DNA of 29,078 nucleotides from Azolla pinnata (Eukaryota; Streptophyta; Polypodiopsida; Salviniales; Salviniaceae): contig JBBBWG010004869.1 of the NCBI GenBank assembly GCA_037176905.1, forward strand, positions 1 through 29,078. The letters are read 5' to 3'. This document shows positions 1 to 12,100 of this stretch, in pieces (the first letter of the stretch is position 1; the number at the start of each line of letters is the position of its first letter). The notes under the pieces are model-generated. The model made no database searches and was not told where the DNA came from. It saw nothing but the letters and a program-made list of their open reading frames with translations. The translations under genes were made by a program, and so were the position numbers.

Positions 1-599
1 CTGTAGGGCGCCGCCACCCCGCACATGCGCGCCGCCTGCCCGCACACGCCCGCCGCCGCCTCCGCCACCCGCCCCAGCGCCGCCAGCGCCGTCGGCCCCA
101 CCACCATCTGCACGCCCGTGGCCGCCACCTGCAGCAACGCCGGCGTAACGGCGCCGCCGCCCTGCACTCGGAAGTCCACCTGCGAGCAGCCCAGCCCGAG
201 CTCGTTCTGCAGCTTGTAGCGTGCCGTGCTCCCGATCTCGTAGTACGTCCCCGCCAGCGCCGTCAGGTTGAGCCGCTGCTCCGCCGCCGGTTTCGGGCAG
301 CCCGATCGTAGAGCCGCCAGCGTCCGGCCGCAGAAGTCGTCCAGCGGCGGCGGCGGCGGCTCGCCAGCGGCGTGATAGTGCAGGGGATCATCCTGGATTG
401 TGACGCTGACAGCGGCGGCGGCGGCGGCTCCCATTCGTGGCACCACCGCTGCCTTCCAGCTCGTCGCCGCCGCCGTCGCCGCCATCATCGCCGCCATCAT
501 CGCCATCATCATGGGCGCCGTCAGCGTCATCACCAGCAGCAGCACCGTAGCTCGCCTCGTCGGGGAGGAGGATGTGCACGGAGCAGCAGCATGATGCAT
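1..599 (-). CDS. Lipocalin-like secreted protein, N-terminal part (cut by left window edge)
   Basis: Reading the minus strand from an ATG at 599-597, the frame stays open to base 1 (199 codons plus 2 nt), so the gene continues beyond the edge. Residues 1-16 are a basic N-region (PTRR at 13-16). Residues 17-45 are hydrophobic and very Met/Ala-rich, which suggests a signal peptide or signal anchor. A Pro-rich stretch (81-85) follows. Then comes a lipocalin-like first strand, LAGTYYEIGSTARYK (115-129), in which Tyr replaces the usual Trp of the G-x-W motif, and then GCSQVDFRV (137-145). From about residue 150 the chain becomes Ala-rich and helical-looking instead of continuing as short barrel strands. 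Cysteines at 90, 101, 138, 186 and 193 could form disulfides if the protein is secreted. Lipocalins bind small hydrophobic ligands; the ligand here is unknown. The family call rests on motifs only, but the coding frame is strong. The fragment at the opposite end of the window has the matching C-terminal half. Confidence 0.68.
   Translation of the reverse strand, partial: MHHAAAPCTSSSPTRRATVLLLVMTLTAPMMMAMMAAMMAATAAATSWKAAVVPRMGAAAAAAVSVTIQDDPLHYHAAGEPPPPPLDDFCGRTLAALRSGCPKPAAEQRLNLTALAGTYYEIGSTARYKLQNELGLGCSQVDFRVQGGGAVTPALLQVAATGVQMVVGPTALAALGRVAEAAAGVCGQAARMCGVAAPY
481..515 (-). repeat. ATG/GCG trinucleotide repeat encoding the Met/Ala-rich signal core
   Basis: An imperfect trinucleotide repeat (CAT and CGC units on the plus strand) lies inside the lipocalin first exon. 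On the coding strand it gives the run of Met and Ala at about residues 29-40, the hydrophobic core of the predicted signal sequence. It offers several alternative in-frame ATG codons. The first ATG, at 599, was chosen because it adds a basic N-region in front of the hydrophobic stretch. Confidence 0.7.
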
Positions 600-641
600 C
601 ACCATCTTGTGTGTTCGGCTGGGGCAATCAATGATGGGCTT

Positions 642-643
<2 letters not shown>

Positions 644-694
<51 letters not shown>

Positions 695-706
695 CACACA
701 CACACA
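644..706. repeat. Compound microsatellite (TC)n(TA)n(CA)n
   Basis: About 35 bp of TC repeats run into about 16 bp of TA repeats and then about 12 bp of CA repeats. It lies 45-107 bp upstream of the lipocalin start codon. On the gene's strand it reads TG, then TATATA, then GAGAGA. The TA block is at a distance where a TATA element could act and the GA block could form part of the 5' UTR. Promoter function is inference; the repeat itself is certain. Confidence 0.95.
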
Positions 707-2689
707 TAGTGATACGACTCACAGTCTTACGCCGCAGCGTGCTACGGTACGGTACGGTACGTACTAGTTGTGGTATGATTTGAGCTTGCATGCATGTACG
801 GAATCAAGCTCTGGGCTGTTCTCAACCAATCCATCTCCTCGTACCTGTCTGCATTCCCTTTTCATCCCAGCTTAGCTTCTGCCTTCCTTTGCATGGGCTT
901 TTTTTAGCCTTATGAGTTTGAGAGGCATTTCGCTATCCAATCAAACTATATGCCGTCCTTTGTCCGAGGGAAAAAGAGTGTGCGGATGCTCAATCCAATA
1001 TTATAATGACCCACTCCTTTGTGCATTCAAATAAAAAGAGTGTGTGTGTGTCCTTTATTCTACTTTTAAATTCGATCCAGCGATCGAAACACAAGGAAGC
1101 GAGAGGAGTATATTCTTTATACAGTTCACGACTCAAGCTCTTTCTCTATAAGTTATTCCGACCCTCTATTATATCATAGAGTTACACGACCCAGCTTCAC
1201 AAACAAAGCTTGCCTTTTTTTTTTTCGCAGGTCAGAACTATCAAAACAACGAAGCTTTACAGCGCAAGAATCATATATCAATATAGAATTCGAGGCCTCG
1301 TAATCTTCTTGCAAGACACCAAAACATCAAACGCTCGCGATATTACATGATCAAGAGTTAAAAAAGTGCAAAAGTGCCAATTCTTACTCCGCTATCTTTG
1401 CTCGTCTTTCTTTAATGCCCTGCAGAAATTAGAAGCCAAATTGAAACAAGCAGTCTACACTCTTGGTCGATCGTCTGTCGATTTACTACACATGCCATCA
1501 TGCTGTGCAGCAATACACAGTGTTGAAGAAATGCATTTTCACTTCGAAACATCAAGCATACTAAATCCACACTTCTGAACCAGAAATTAAGTTGACAGAA
1601 ACGAGTGGAATCGAACTCCAGAAAGAGTTCGATTAACCAAAAGTTTTCACAGTTGAGTGCACTACATATATTCTGTACTGCAAAAACTAAACAGTAACGA
1701 AGCTAGAAAAGGACCGTTTTATTTTAAGTGTTTCAAGGACAGAACATGTTGAAGGCAGTCACAACTGAAGTGCTCTGCTTACATGTCAAATTAACTCTCT
1801 ATTTACAAACATGCCTCACACACAGAAATGTACAGTGTCCAGGAAGGCCATACAAAAATTCAAACGTATCACTTGCTCCTCCACAACAATGAACAGGACA
1901 TTTATAGACATATTGCAGCTGAATGCTACTGGTAGCATATGCAACCTTTGTATAAAATCTGGAGCGCTGTCCCTGTAATGATAACAGGAAGTCAGAAAGC
2001 AAATCAGCGTAAACTAACATCGCAATGTAGCTCCACCGCAGCATAATACGTGGAGCCCATCGTAAGAAAGCAGAGGTAAATAATTTGGCATCAAGAAAGC
2101 AACCATGAGAGAGAAATCATGCTTGCATCTCACACTACATTGAAGTTTACTACGAGGCATGTCTGTTACTAGTAGGCATCCATCTCCTCGATTCGCAGTT
2201 GCACCATCTTACCAAGGAAGAACAATAGAAGAACTTGTAGATGTGCCAGATCACAATCCCAAAGATTTGACAAGGATTACATCACCCAGAGACACCTCAA
2301 AGGTTCTTTGATTGGATAAACAGCTTCAATGATGCCAAATTGCAACTTACGTAAGCCAAGATGATACCGAAACATGACTCTCTCGGAAGGTATAATCATG
2401 CCCACTGAACGGTGACTCCACCATGATTCTAGAATAACGGGCAGGATACTATCCTATTCCATGAAGCAAAGTGCGAGTAACACTGACATTATTAGGGATG
2501 TCCACAGGTAAAGAAATAATACACCTTTTAACAATACTGTCGCTTATTTAACCTTTTCAGCCTTTTAAGAAAGGTCAATACATCTATTTTCTTCAAAACT
2601 GTACAGTAAGCACAAATGAAAGGTCCATTATTTTCAAGTGCACGTTTTTCCTGTAGATGAATTTCCTTAACAGAAAATTATTGCTCCTG

Positions 2690-2833
2690 TAGGGACTAAA
2701 ACAAAAAGTCTCCAGGTGTCCTTGTGAGGAGGCATAGACAACACTAAAAGATTTGTGGGCAAGAGGGTGGACATGGATGGTAAGCCGGATGGGGATGGCA
2801 GTATATTCTCTATGGTAGATACTTTTAGTCCTA
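2690..2833. mobile_element. Possible small non-autonomous DNA transposon (MITE-like)
   Basis: A 144-bp stretch begins with TAGGGACTAAAA and ends with TTTTAGTCCTA, forming imperfect terminal inverted repeats of about 11-12 bp. Its base composition is richer in G and C than its flanks. It has no coding capacity. I could not identify a clear target-site duplication, so the superfamily is left open. The inverted ends are seen directly; mobility is inferred. Confidence 0.4.
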
Positions 2834-3162
2834 GCCCCTCAATGTTCACCCAAGAATGGTTTAGCATTCTATGGTCTCTTTAGAAGATTTACTCCTATGC
2901 GATCATTGGGTTTTGCATTATTACGAGACCAACAAGTTCTGCAACAAAATCTGGGATTTTCCCAGTTTCCCAGGAGTTATTCTGTATCCACGAACAGGAA
3001 GAATAAATACATCCACATATTGTACATTAGCGCTTGTTCTATACATTCAATGAGCTCTTCGACAAACCAGACTTTGTTATAAATAAATAGATACGCAGAA
3101 GATGAAAGATATGAAAAGAAACTCACCTTAAATATGGTAATTTTTATATGTTTCGAGAAGTA

Positions 3163-6100
3163 CTATGAAGCAACAACTGTATCATCTTCATCTGCCAAAG
3201 AATAGACTGTACAGGTTCTGCAAGGTGTATACAGCAAGAAGGAATGTGGCCTCTCATCAAACCATCCCTCCTGTAACAAAAAACAAGACTTGAGCAAGAA
3301 TCCTTAATTTGGTGACTTTCATTACATAAACTGATCAGGAAATAAAATCGGAGTCCAGTGCCTGATATGTTAAAATTGTAATGCCTTTATTTTTTTTAAT
3401 TACAATCTTCTAACTGCTATTTTATTTTCCTATTTATCTATCAAAATAGCTCGATATCATATCATATTAGCATGCCTCAATATAAAACTCAATAGATTAG
3501 ATTAACAGCTTCAAACTTTTTAACTGGTTTACTACACCGCCACAGAAAGCAACAAAGAGTGGGAGATGATTGTATGAAACTAAGCTGTACAAACTTGATA
3601 AATGTGTACTGAGAAAAGACATATCTCGTTTCCAGCGCCTCTGCGGCTGACTACCACACCTTCCTCAATGACATGTTCTAACAATATCAGTTACATACAG
3701 TTAGAGGTGAACAATAATCAAACGAATTGTTATTGTTTTAACACTGACTGTACGCAGGAGTGTTAACTTTCAGCGTCAGCTTGAATACTGGATAGCCAAA
3801 TGCATGGCAATGTCTTAGGTGTGATTTGCAAATAATGTTATGGACATACGCATTTGGAATATACTGCCTGTAGAGCAGTGTCTACCTTTTCCTAAATTGT
3901 CAGCTGCGAGTAATTAAATTGTGCTTACACAATAGCTTCACATAATGACTTTTAGGTTGTGAGTTGGTGCACATGCCTCACGCGTTAAGCTGGTATTTAG
4001 TTAGTCACCTCTTCAAGTTATCCATATCTTATGGAGGGATTTATGTATGCTGGGAGATGCTAGATTATTATCAGATAACACAACTGTTTAATGACAAGTA
4101 TATCTTACAGCAGTGAAGAATTTAGCATTTGAATCAAGTCGCATATGGCCGCCAAACCTCTTCTCATCAGAATCGAGAACAATCTGCAGAGTATACATTA
4201 GCATCACATAAACATCCAGGAAACAATGTCATTTATAGATGTTTTTCAGTCCCAATATATTATGATTAACTATTAGCAACAAGAAATCAATGACGAGGTT
4301 TGGGGTCTAGGGATTTCACCATAAAAATATAACCACTAAAAAACAGGAAATTTCACCACCTTGTATGTACCGGATTTCAAACATCCCACTCTAAAATCTG
4401 TGTAGCTTTTCTGCCAATGGAAGTTGAAAACGAAAACAAGATCTCCTCTTTCAAAGACAATGACTTTATCACTCTCATTCTTCCGTGAAATAAACTGATG
4501 TTCTGATAACATGAACTGCAGTTGAATTCAGGGCATTAGAAATTCCGAATATGCAGTGAAATGGTAGTAAACCTTAAGCTAGAATGTAATGAATACCCCA
4601 TATTTCTCTTCCAACCGTTGCATTTCACGGTCAAACTCTTGCAGGCCTCTATATCTTAAAAAGTCTGCATCTCCCTGTGAAACAAAGGTCAGGACACAAC
4701 AGACAGTAAAGCATAATAAAGTCTCCTACCAAATCCATAAGAATTTTATTCTTATTTGATAGTGAGTTGCAGATGATTACGTAAAATAGACACAAGCATT
4801 TTATCTCACCAAATCAAATCTTCGGCGGCATTTGTCAAAGCTATTGTTATTTCCTTCTCGTGGAAAATCAATCCATTCTACAAACAAAGATCAGAACATG
4901 AATATTCATAGAACTGTTATGTTAGGTGCTATGAGTAAACTAGTTTAAGAATCCAAATATGATACTAAGTCTATACAGATGTTTACTTTGAAGAAAATAC
5001 CTGGATGTCCAAACTCATTGCCCATGAAATTTAAATAACCTTCCCCTCCAAGTCCCATTGTTATTAGCCTGATCATTTTGTGCAGTGCTATTCCTCGATC
5101 GATTGCCGGTGTTGTGGGTCCATTAAGGGCCATAAAATCATACATGTCCTACAACCAGTAGCTATGGTAAGCAACTCATTTTATCAGCAAATGTTCTTTT
5201 AAGATATGCACTGCGGTAAACATTAACTAAACAGAAAATACGCCCAAATAGTTTGTGAAGGCGGGCAATTGTGCATCTCTCTAAGTCCAAACATATTCTA
5301 AGTGACAAGCCATATTGAGTTCGTAAACCATGTGTATAGGGCATCTCAAGATGCCGTAATGAAAGGAGGTAGCTATTCCCCTTTATATAACTCCACTTCT
5401 TAGCCAACCATGTTCACATGCGTCATGTGAATATATGAGTTTGATGCAAGTCTGTGGATAAACAATTTCCCACTTATCCTAACTCCAATTATCCTTTACA
5501 TTCGTTGATAAGGTTTATGCTCACAATAGAATCAATCGTGCATTCTATTATTGGCTCCAAAGTTTCATGTGTTTCTGCACACATCTATCTAGAAGTGTTG
5601 ATGCACTGTATTATGCACAAGGACATCCAGCATGTAGCACCATGCACCCATCAAAGATATTGCCACGCTTCAACATTAACATCTCCTGACTAGCATGAGT
5701 TAAAATAATTCTATTTTAGTGGGACTGTTGATATATAACCAACTTGATAATATACCTTGTCCATAAGCCAAAATGCAATTGTCTTGTCTCCGACAAGAGC
5801 CTGATCATGACTTTCAGCATAAACAACACATTTCTCCTTCCACCGCCTATTAGTCAACGTGTGCACTATATCACCCATGAGCCAATCTTCATCTTTTTTC
5901 CTGCACAATCGCCTATCTTAGTTTTCAACCCAAAAAAAAAAGCTACCAGTGAAAATTTTAAATCATACTTCAATAGTTCAATCCATTTGTCTGCTACTGC
6001 CATATGCATCCTGTAGTCAAACCCAATACCTCCATCTCCAACCGGGATACTAAAGGTCGGCATTCCACTAACCTGAATTCAGAAATCAAGAACATTTACT

Positions 6101-9100
6101 GATAGAAATATAGAGGAGATTGTTTCAAGAAGAAAAGAAGGTATGAAAACAGTACATCTTCACCGACAGTGATGGCACTTGGATATAAAGCATGGATCAT
6201 TTCATTAGCCAACATTAGATAATTCACAGCATCTATATCTGTAGCCATTCCAAAATACTCATTGTAATTCCCAGTAAAGGAAACCTGTAAAACGATAATC
6301 AAGAGGATATGTTAAAACAACTGAAATTCTAACTAAAAGAGCATGAGAAATATGATAAAAGAGTACAAGATAATGGCATTACATACATAAAAAAGAGATT
6401 TAGATTGATGTCACTTTGACATAGATTTATATACATAAAAGAGAGATTTAGATTTGATATAACTTCACTTTGACGAAGAAAATTCACCACTAACTAATCC
6501 ACAATAGTTGATCAGTGCTTTATATCATCTGTAGAAACAATCCATCAGAATTGAAATGCAGCAAATCCTGTCACCTGTAATCCATGATGAGTGTACATCA
6601 TCGATGTTACACCATCGTAACGAAAACCGTCAAATTTGTACTCCTCAATCCACCACCTTGCATTGGAAAGCAAGAAACGTAAAACCTGTGGATAATGACA
6701 CAGCCATTAATAAGCATATTGCACCATAGTCACCAAAGCGCAGCCATCTATATAGATAATCAATACCAATATCTATTGCAATGACGGTAATCTCAAATTT
6801 GTACCTCCCATTCTCCATAATTGAAAAGCCTAGAGTCCCACATCCAATGGTAACCACGCGCACCAGAATGGAAATAATGGGAGTCTGTCCCATCAAACAT
6901 GTTTAATCCATCCAAAACATTGTTTGACGCATGACTGAAATGAAGACAAGGTTAATAGATACAACATGATCACATTTTTGTTCTTAACTAAAAAGCTATA
7001 TTCCACAAATCAACACCAGAAGTAGAAGAAATGGCAGCAGGTAAAACCTAAAGCTGCTAGCAACACATCTATAACCCTAAGATACATCATGTCTATCTCG
7101 TACAACTATTAAATACAAGACACAAAGTACAAAGCTGAAGCTGTAACTTGAAAGCGTTTTACCTATGTACAATGTCCATTAGGACTACAATTCCAAGTTC
7201 ATGGGCCCTATCAATGAGACTTTTCAAGTCATCAGGAGTTCCATACCGACTGCTAACGGCAAAGAAGTTTGTCACGTGGTAACTGCATCACGGAGGAAAC
7301 AGTTAGTATGTTCTTCCCGTTCTCCAAAATAATGACCAAACATTACCAAGGGATTCTGACCAGCTACAGTTTGCATTATGACTAAAAAATCAAGACAAAC
7401 CCGAAGCTGCCATAATATGCATGTTCTTGTATAGCCATGAGTTGCACTGCATTGTAGCCAAGCTCCTTAATACGGGGAAGTACATCATCCCGGAAGTTAG
7501 CAAAGCTATTTATCTTGGGTTCCTGAAATCAAATACAAAAAAAAGGAGATAGATTAGGGCGTGTCACTAAGGGTTTATAACATGAGTAATGAAGTATCCA
7601 GACACCATCTCTTGGAAATCATAATCTTACATCTCTAGAGCACTCTTTGTGATAGTTCAGTAAAACCATCTACAGAGATGCGCCAATATACTGCTCAAGC
7701 AGACAAGGAAAGACCCTATTCAAATCTATGTAGAAAAAAGAATATGTCCATACAGAAAAAAAATCCAATCCATATGAATGCTGATGTACATCAGTCACAA
7801 TCTCCTAGACATCATAACCTCTTGAACAAATTTTGTGACAGTTCAGTTTCATCTTGCTGAGTGTTAGCATATTCTTGCTAAAGTAGAAGAATGAAACCAT
7901 ATCATCTACTGAGATGAGCCTATATAATGCTCAAGCAGACAAGAAAAGACCGATACGTACGAACAAATATATGTCCAGGTAAACAAAATGTCCAATACAT
8001 ATGTATGCAGATTTGCATTTAGGTTTTAACTTATTGTAAACTTACAGGGCTGCTCATTCCCACATGAGCCTCATAAATCCTTAAAGAAGTTGGCTTCTCT
8101 GGTCGGGAATGTTTGAATTCATACTTCTCCTGAATAATCCCCAAGATTTGCAGTAGAGAATAATGTCAATTACCAGTATCACTACCATAAACAACGAGCA
8201 GCACAATGTACACTAAGAGAACACCTACCTCCGCAGGAGGGTCATAATAGATACCATTAAAAGGGATCTCCCCAGGTGCTTGCACTGCAAATTTTATCCA
8301 AGCCGGAATGCAATCTTTGAAACCAGAAGGTGTGTCCATATGAATCTGCACAGAGAAGTCATAAATGTTCAATTTAGCATATATCGACATTGAACTATTA
8401 GGCCATATGTAGAGACGAAGTACACTGCATGAAAATAGCACACTAGATCACAGCCACCATCTATTGATATGCTGCATTGTATAAATAATGTGTGTGATAA
8501 TACTTAATGATTACATTTTAGACAGTTTTTGAGAGCTGTTGTACTATATTTTTGCTATTTGTCATACATAATCAGCACACAAACAATTGTCATGTTTGCC
8601 AAATCTTATGGGCCATTGTACCTTTTTGGAGATAGCTTTCAGACCTCTTCACATCAGCTAGAGATCAAAATAGGTAGATATGCCCAAAGACCAATGGAAG
8701 GAAAAATTTTACCACTTCTGGCATCAACGGTGAAACCAAAAGATCACTATGTTTGTCACTGTGCCATTTTCAACAAATTATGAGGAGGATACCACTACCA
8801 CTTCAAACGAGGATTTAGTCTACTGGTACCAAATATGACGACCAATGGTACCAAGTATCATCCATTCTAGAACTCATGAGATACAGGGAGAAGTTGAAGT
8901 AAACAGTACAAGCAGACAAAGCCATCAATAAAACCTTCATGAAATTCTTTTGTTCTATCATCATTCTGTTCTCTAGAGAAATCCTGACCAAGGAATGGGA
9001 TTCCAGTCTCCAGAAGAAGACAAAGTCAATTTGTTGGACCTGTAGAACCCGGCCATCTAGACCAAGCCTCTCCACCCTTATGAACTCCATCATTATGCCA

Positions 9101-12100
9101 TTATATCACGCCATTGGTGAATATCTTTCAAAAGAGAGGGTTTCAGTCTCTGATACTTAACAGTCTGTTTTCTATTTCTTTATTCTTTTGAAACAATTAT
9201 TTTGGTTTGCTGATCTCAAAAGCAAGGAAACAACGTAAGAAATGATCTCCCGTCTCAACATATAGACCATTTTGTGTTCTTAACAGACATTAGTTTGTCT
9301 TTTCTTATTTCTTCTTCTTTCTCATCCCCATATGCCATAGTTCTGGAAGCGAACTACCATGTGTCCTGACATTGTCAACTATGGTGAGTCATATTACAAG
9401 ATAACCCTGATATACCAATGAAGTGAGTGTCTTACCACTGGTAATTCGAAATTGCAAAAGAGCCAATATCTTTCAAGTTTAAAACTGGGATAATTTGTAT
9501 GCTTTCCAGAAGTGCATCACCAATATCCATAACGCCTAGCTTCCCAAGCATCAGTAGAACGTTCTAATTATGTACTAAGTTTGATTTCCTTTACAAGAAT
9601 ATACTAACTCGATTTGCTAATAGTTTATCAAATACCATAGAAAGGTTCTAAATCTTCCGCTCATCATTGTATACATACAATCGAATTATTCAGAATACGC
9701 ATGTGTTTATCCAACCTGCGTACACTAAACAAGTTTAATTTGTAAAACATGCTTGCTACCCTTCTAACAGACAGCCAGATTATATTCTCATGAATCATGC
9801 TATACCTTAACTCTTGAGCCATGTGGAATAGCAGGAGATCCATCAACATTGTTAGGCAAAAGGATTTCCCAGACTCCAAACTCATTCTGCAAACATGAAA
9901 ATTTTCACCACGAATTCATCAGAATATCGGACCTTCTGTGTGTCCTTATCATAAAAATGCAGATGACTACCTTCTTCATAATATCTGCATTGGGATTCCA
10001 ATTATTGAAATCTCCAATTAAAGATGCTGCCTGCATCATAGAATGGAGCTGAAGATTGCACAGCAACAAGATGAATTTGAATATAAGCAAATCTGGAAAC
10101 TAGAACGAATCCAATTACCTTTGCCCCAGGTGCCCATTCTCTGTAAGTTATACCTTCAGCACTGCATCCGAGGATTAGGAAAAGAAAGAATTGCATTTGA
10201 GAATGTGAAAAGATACGAAGCATGACAGCACAAAAAATTAGAAGATCCGAAAACTTCTGCATTTAGGACCATAAGAGGGACAAAGACAATCTTGAGTACA
10301 TTTTATATATATATCCTACAGATTGTCACTTAAATGATTTTATATACTGATGAGATCGTAATTTTACAAACAGACGCTTCAAAGATCATTACTAACTAAT
10401 AAGGCAAGATGACACACTGCCAAAAATCCTAACGTATCCTGAAAATAAAATACGGGCATGCACAGCCAACCCACATACAGTTGAAAACTACCATAGAAGA
10501 TCAGCACGATCTCTGAGAAAAAGCACCACAAATCACATGCGAAAATGTTGTCTGACCTTGGAGAATAACAAATCAAAGATATTTAAGTTTTAATTAAGTA
10601 TACTGAACTATTGTAACAGGATAATATATTGTAGCTGAAGTTAGAAAGAGTGAAAGGAAGATTATATCAGGGGGGTGTCTAACCCCACAAGTTAGATGAA
10701 TAATTGGGTCTAATTAGCAGCCTCACAATTTGGTTCGTATGGAAGGCAAAATGCAAGGGAGAAAAGGGCCCTCCTGCCAAGATAATCATGAAGATCTAGC
10801 TGGAGACATATCACAACCTGAGGGAACAATATGTTTTATCTGTTGATGTTAACCTGATCCAGAAGGTGGGGATCTACGTGCGCCACAAATTTCTGTCATC
10901 CATCTGTTATACCCCTTCAGAATGTGTGCCATGGGCCTCATTACTGTAGATCTTGATTGGCTCCTGGTATTTAAATTGCAGTTGTTGTTTCTTGGCGAAC
11001 TATTGCATTGTTGCCCAACTTTCGTCATTTCAAGCAAGGAATCTGAATCTCTAACTGGTCTGAAGAGTCGGGAGAGGACCTATCACACTGGGGCACATGT
11101 CTGTTCACATATACAGATAAAGACACTCCTGATAAGTTCCCATGATGTATGTAACTTGTGCCTTAAAGTGGGGAATTTTCCTAATGGCTAAAGGGATGGA
11201 TCCAATGGCACCTACCTACTGTGGCCATGTAATCCAGTTGCATTGTTAGAGTCTAATGTATGAGCATCATAGGTTCATCCACAAACACAACGACGCAAAA
11301 ATTTATTTCTTACGTCAGTAATCACCTGTAATGTAATGTGTACATGCATTTATGATTTCAGCTGCCAGAAACGTGTATATATATTGTTTATACTAATCAC
11401 CAACCAACAGAGAAATCAGCACTTCATACCATACCTTTTAGTGAATCCCATATGTTCGTATCCCCTTGAGAATGCCTCTAGGCCTCCTTCATGCTTGTCA
11501 ATGAACTCCCTTTTACTCTTGTACTGCTCGAATCTGGCAACAGAGGATGTTCCATCATTCAATAAGAAATGTAAACACACTGTTCAGGGCCCTCACAATT
11601 CTCATGAAGTAAAAGCTATACTTTTCACGTTGACAAGCAAGGATAATAATTTATACTAGTATTGCATCCTCACGCAGACTATAGAAAGTGATAAAGAGCG
11701 CATCCAGACATCATTGTCATGCATACGGCTTATCAAGACTAATGTTTAGATACCCTAAATAGGTCCGTTCTTCTCTTCACGTTCCATATACAGCTTACAA
11801 TTGTAGAAACAGATTAATAAATTCATGTTAACATATACAATCTCATTTTCAACTCTTATTTAACCCCTATCAGAAAGTAAAATTAAGATCTTGGAATCAA
11901 ATAAAAATACCACACCCATGCCTCATTACCGATACTCAAGATGTGCACGATGACTGTTCAAATATGGATCCAGCTCATATATTCGTTGACCTTCTCCAGG
12001 GGGTGGAATAACTCGAGGAGTGGAATCGACTTGAAAAAGTGAAGAGCTCACTCTATCATTTCCATCGTCCAAGGACTGTGAGAAGCCACATTTTCTTCAT

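Larger units (their letters stand above)
600..3162. other. Intergenic region between the lipocalin-like gene and the 3' end of the branching enzyme gene
   Basis: Both flanking genes are on the minus strand, so this holds the upstream region of the lipocalin-like gene and the downstream region and 3' UTR of the branching enzyme. Besides the microsatellite at 644-706 there is a short GGTAC repeat near 742-762 and a MITE-like element at 2690-2833. No open frame here resembles a known protein, and I saw no convincing RNA gene. The exact polyadenylation site of the branching enzyme cannot be fixed by eye. Confidence 0.6.

Noticed and set aside
1596-1640. tRNA-like GAGTTCGATTCCA on the minus strand
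   Set aside because: The T-loop resembles a tRNA, but its flanking five bases do not pair and no acceptor or anticodon stem can be drawn.
10640-11230. Possible retrotransposon remnant in the intron 10162-11434
   Set aside because: Its base composition differs from the rest of the intron, but I found no terminal repeats, primer-binding site, or reverse transcriptase or integrase motif.
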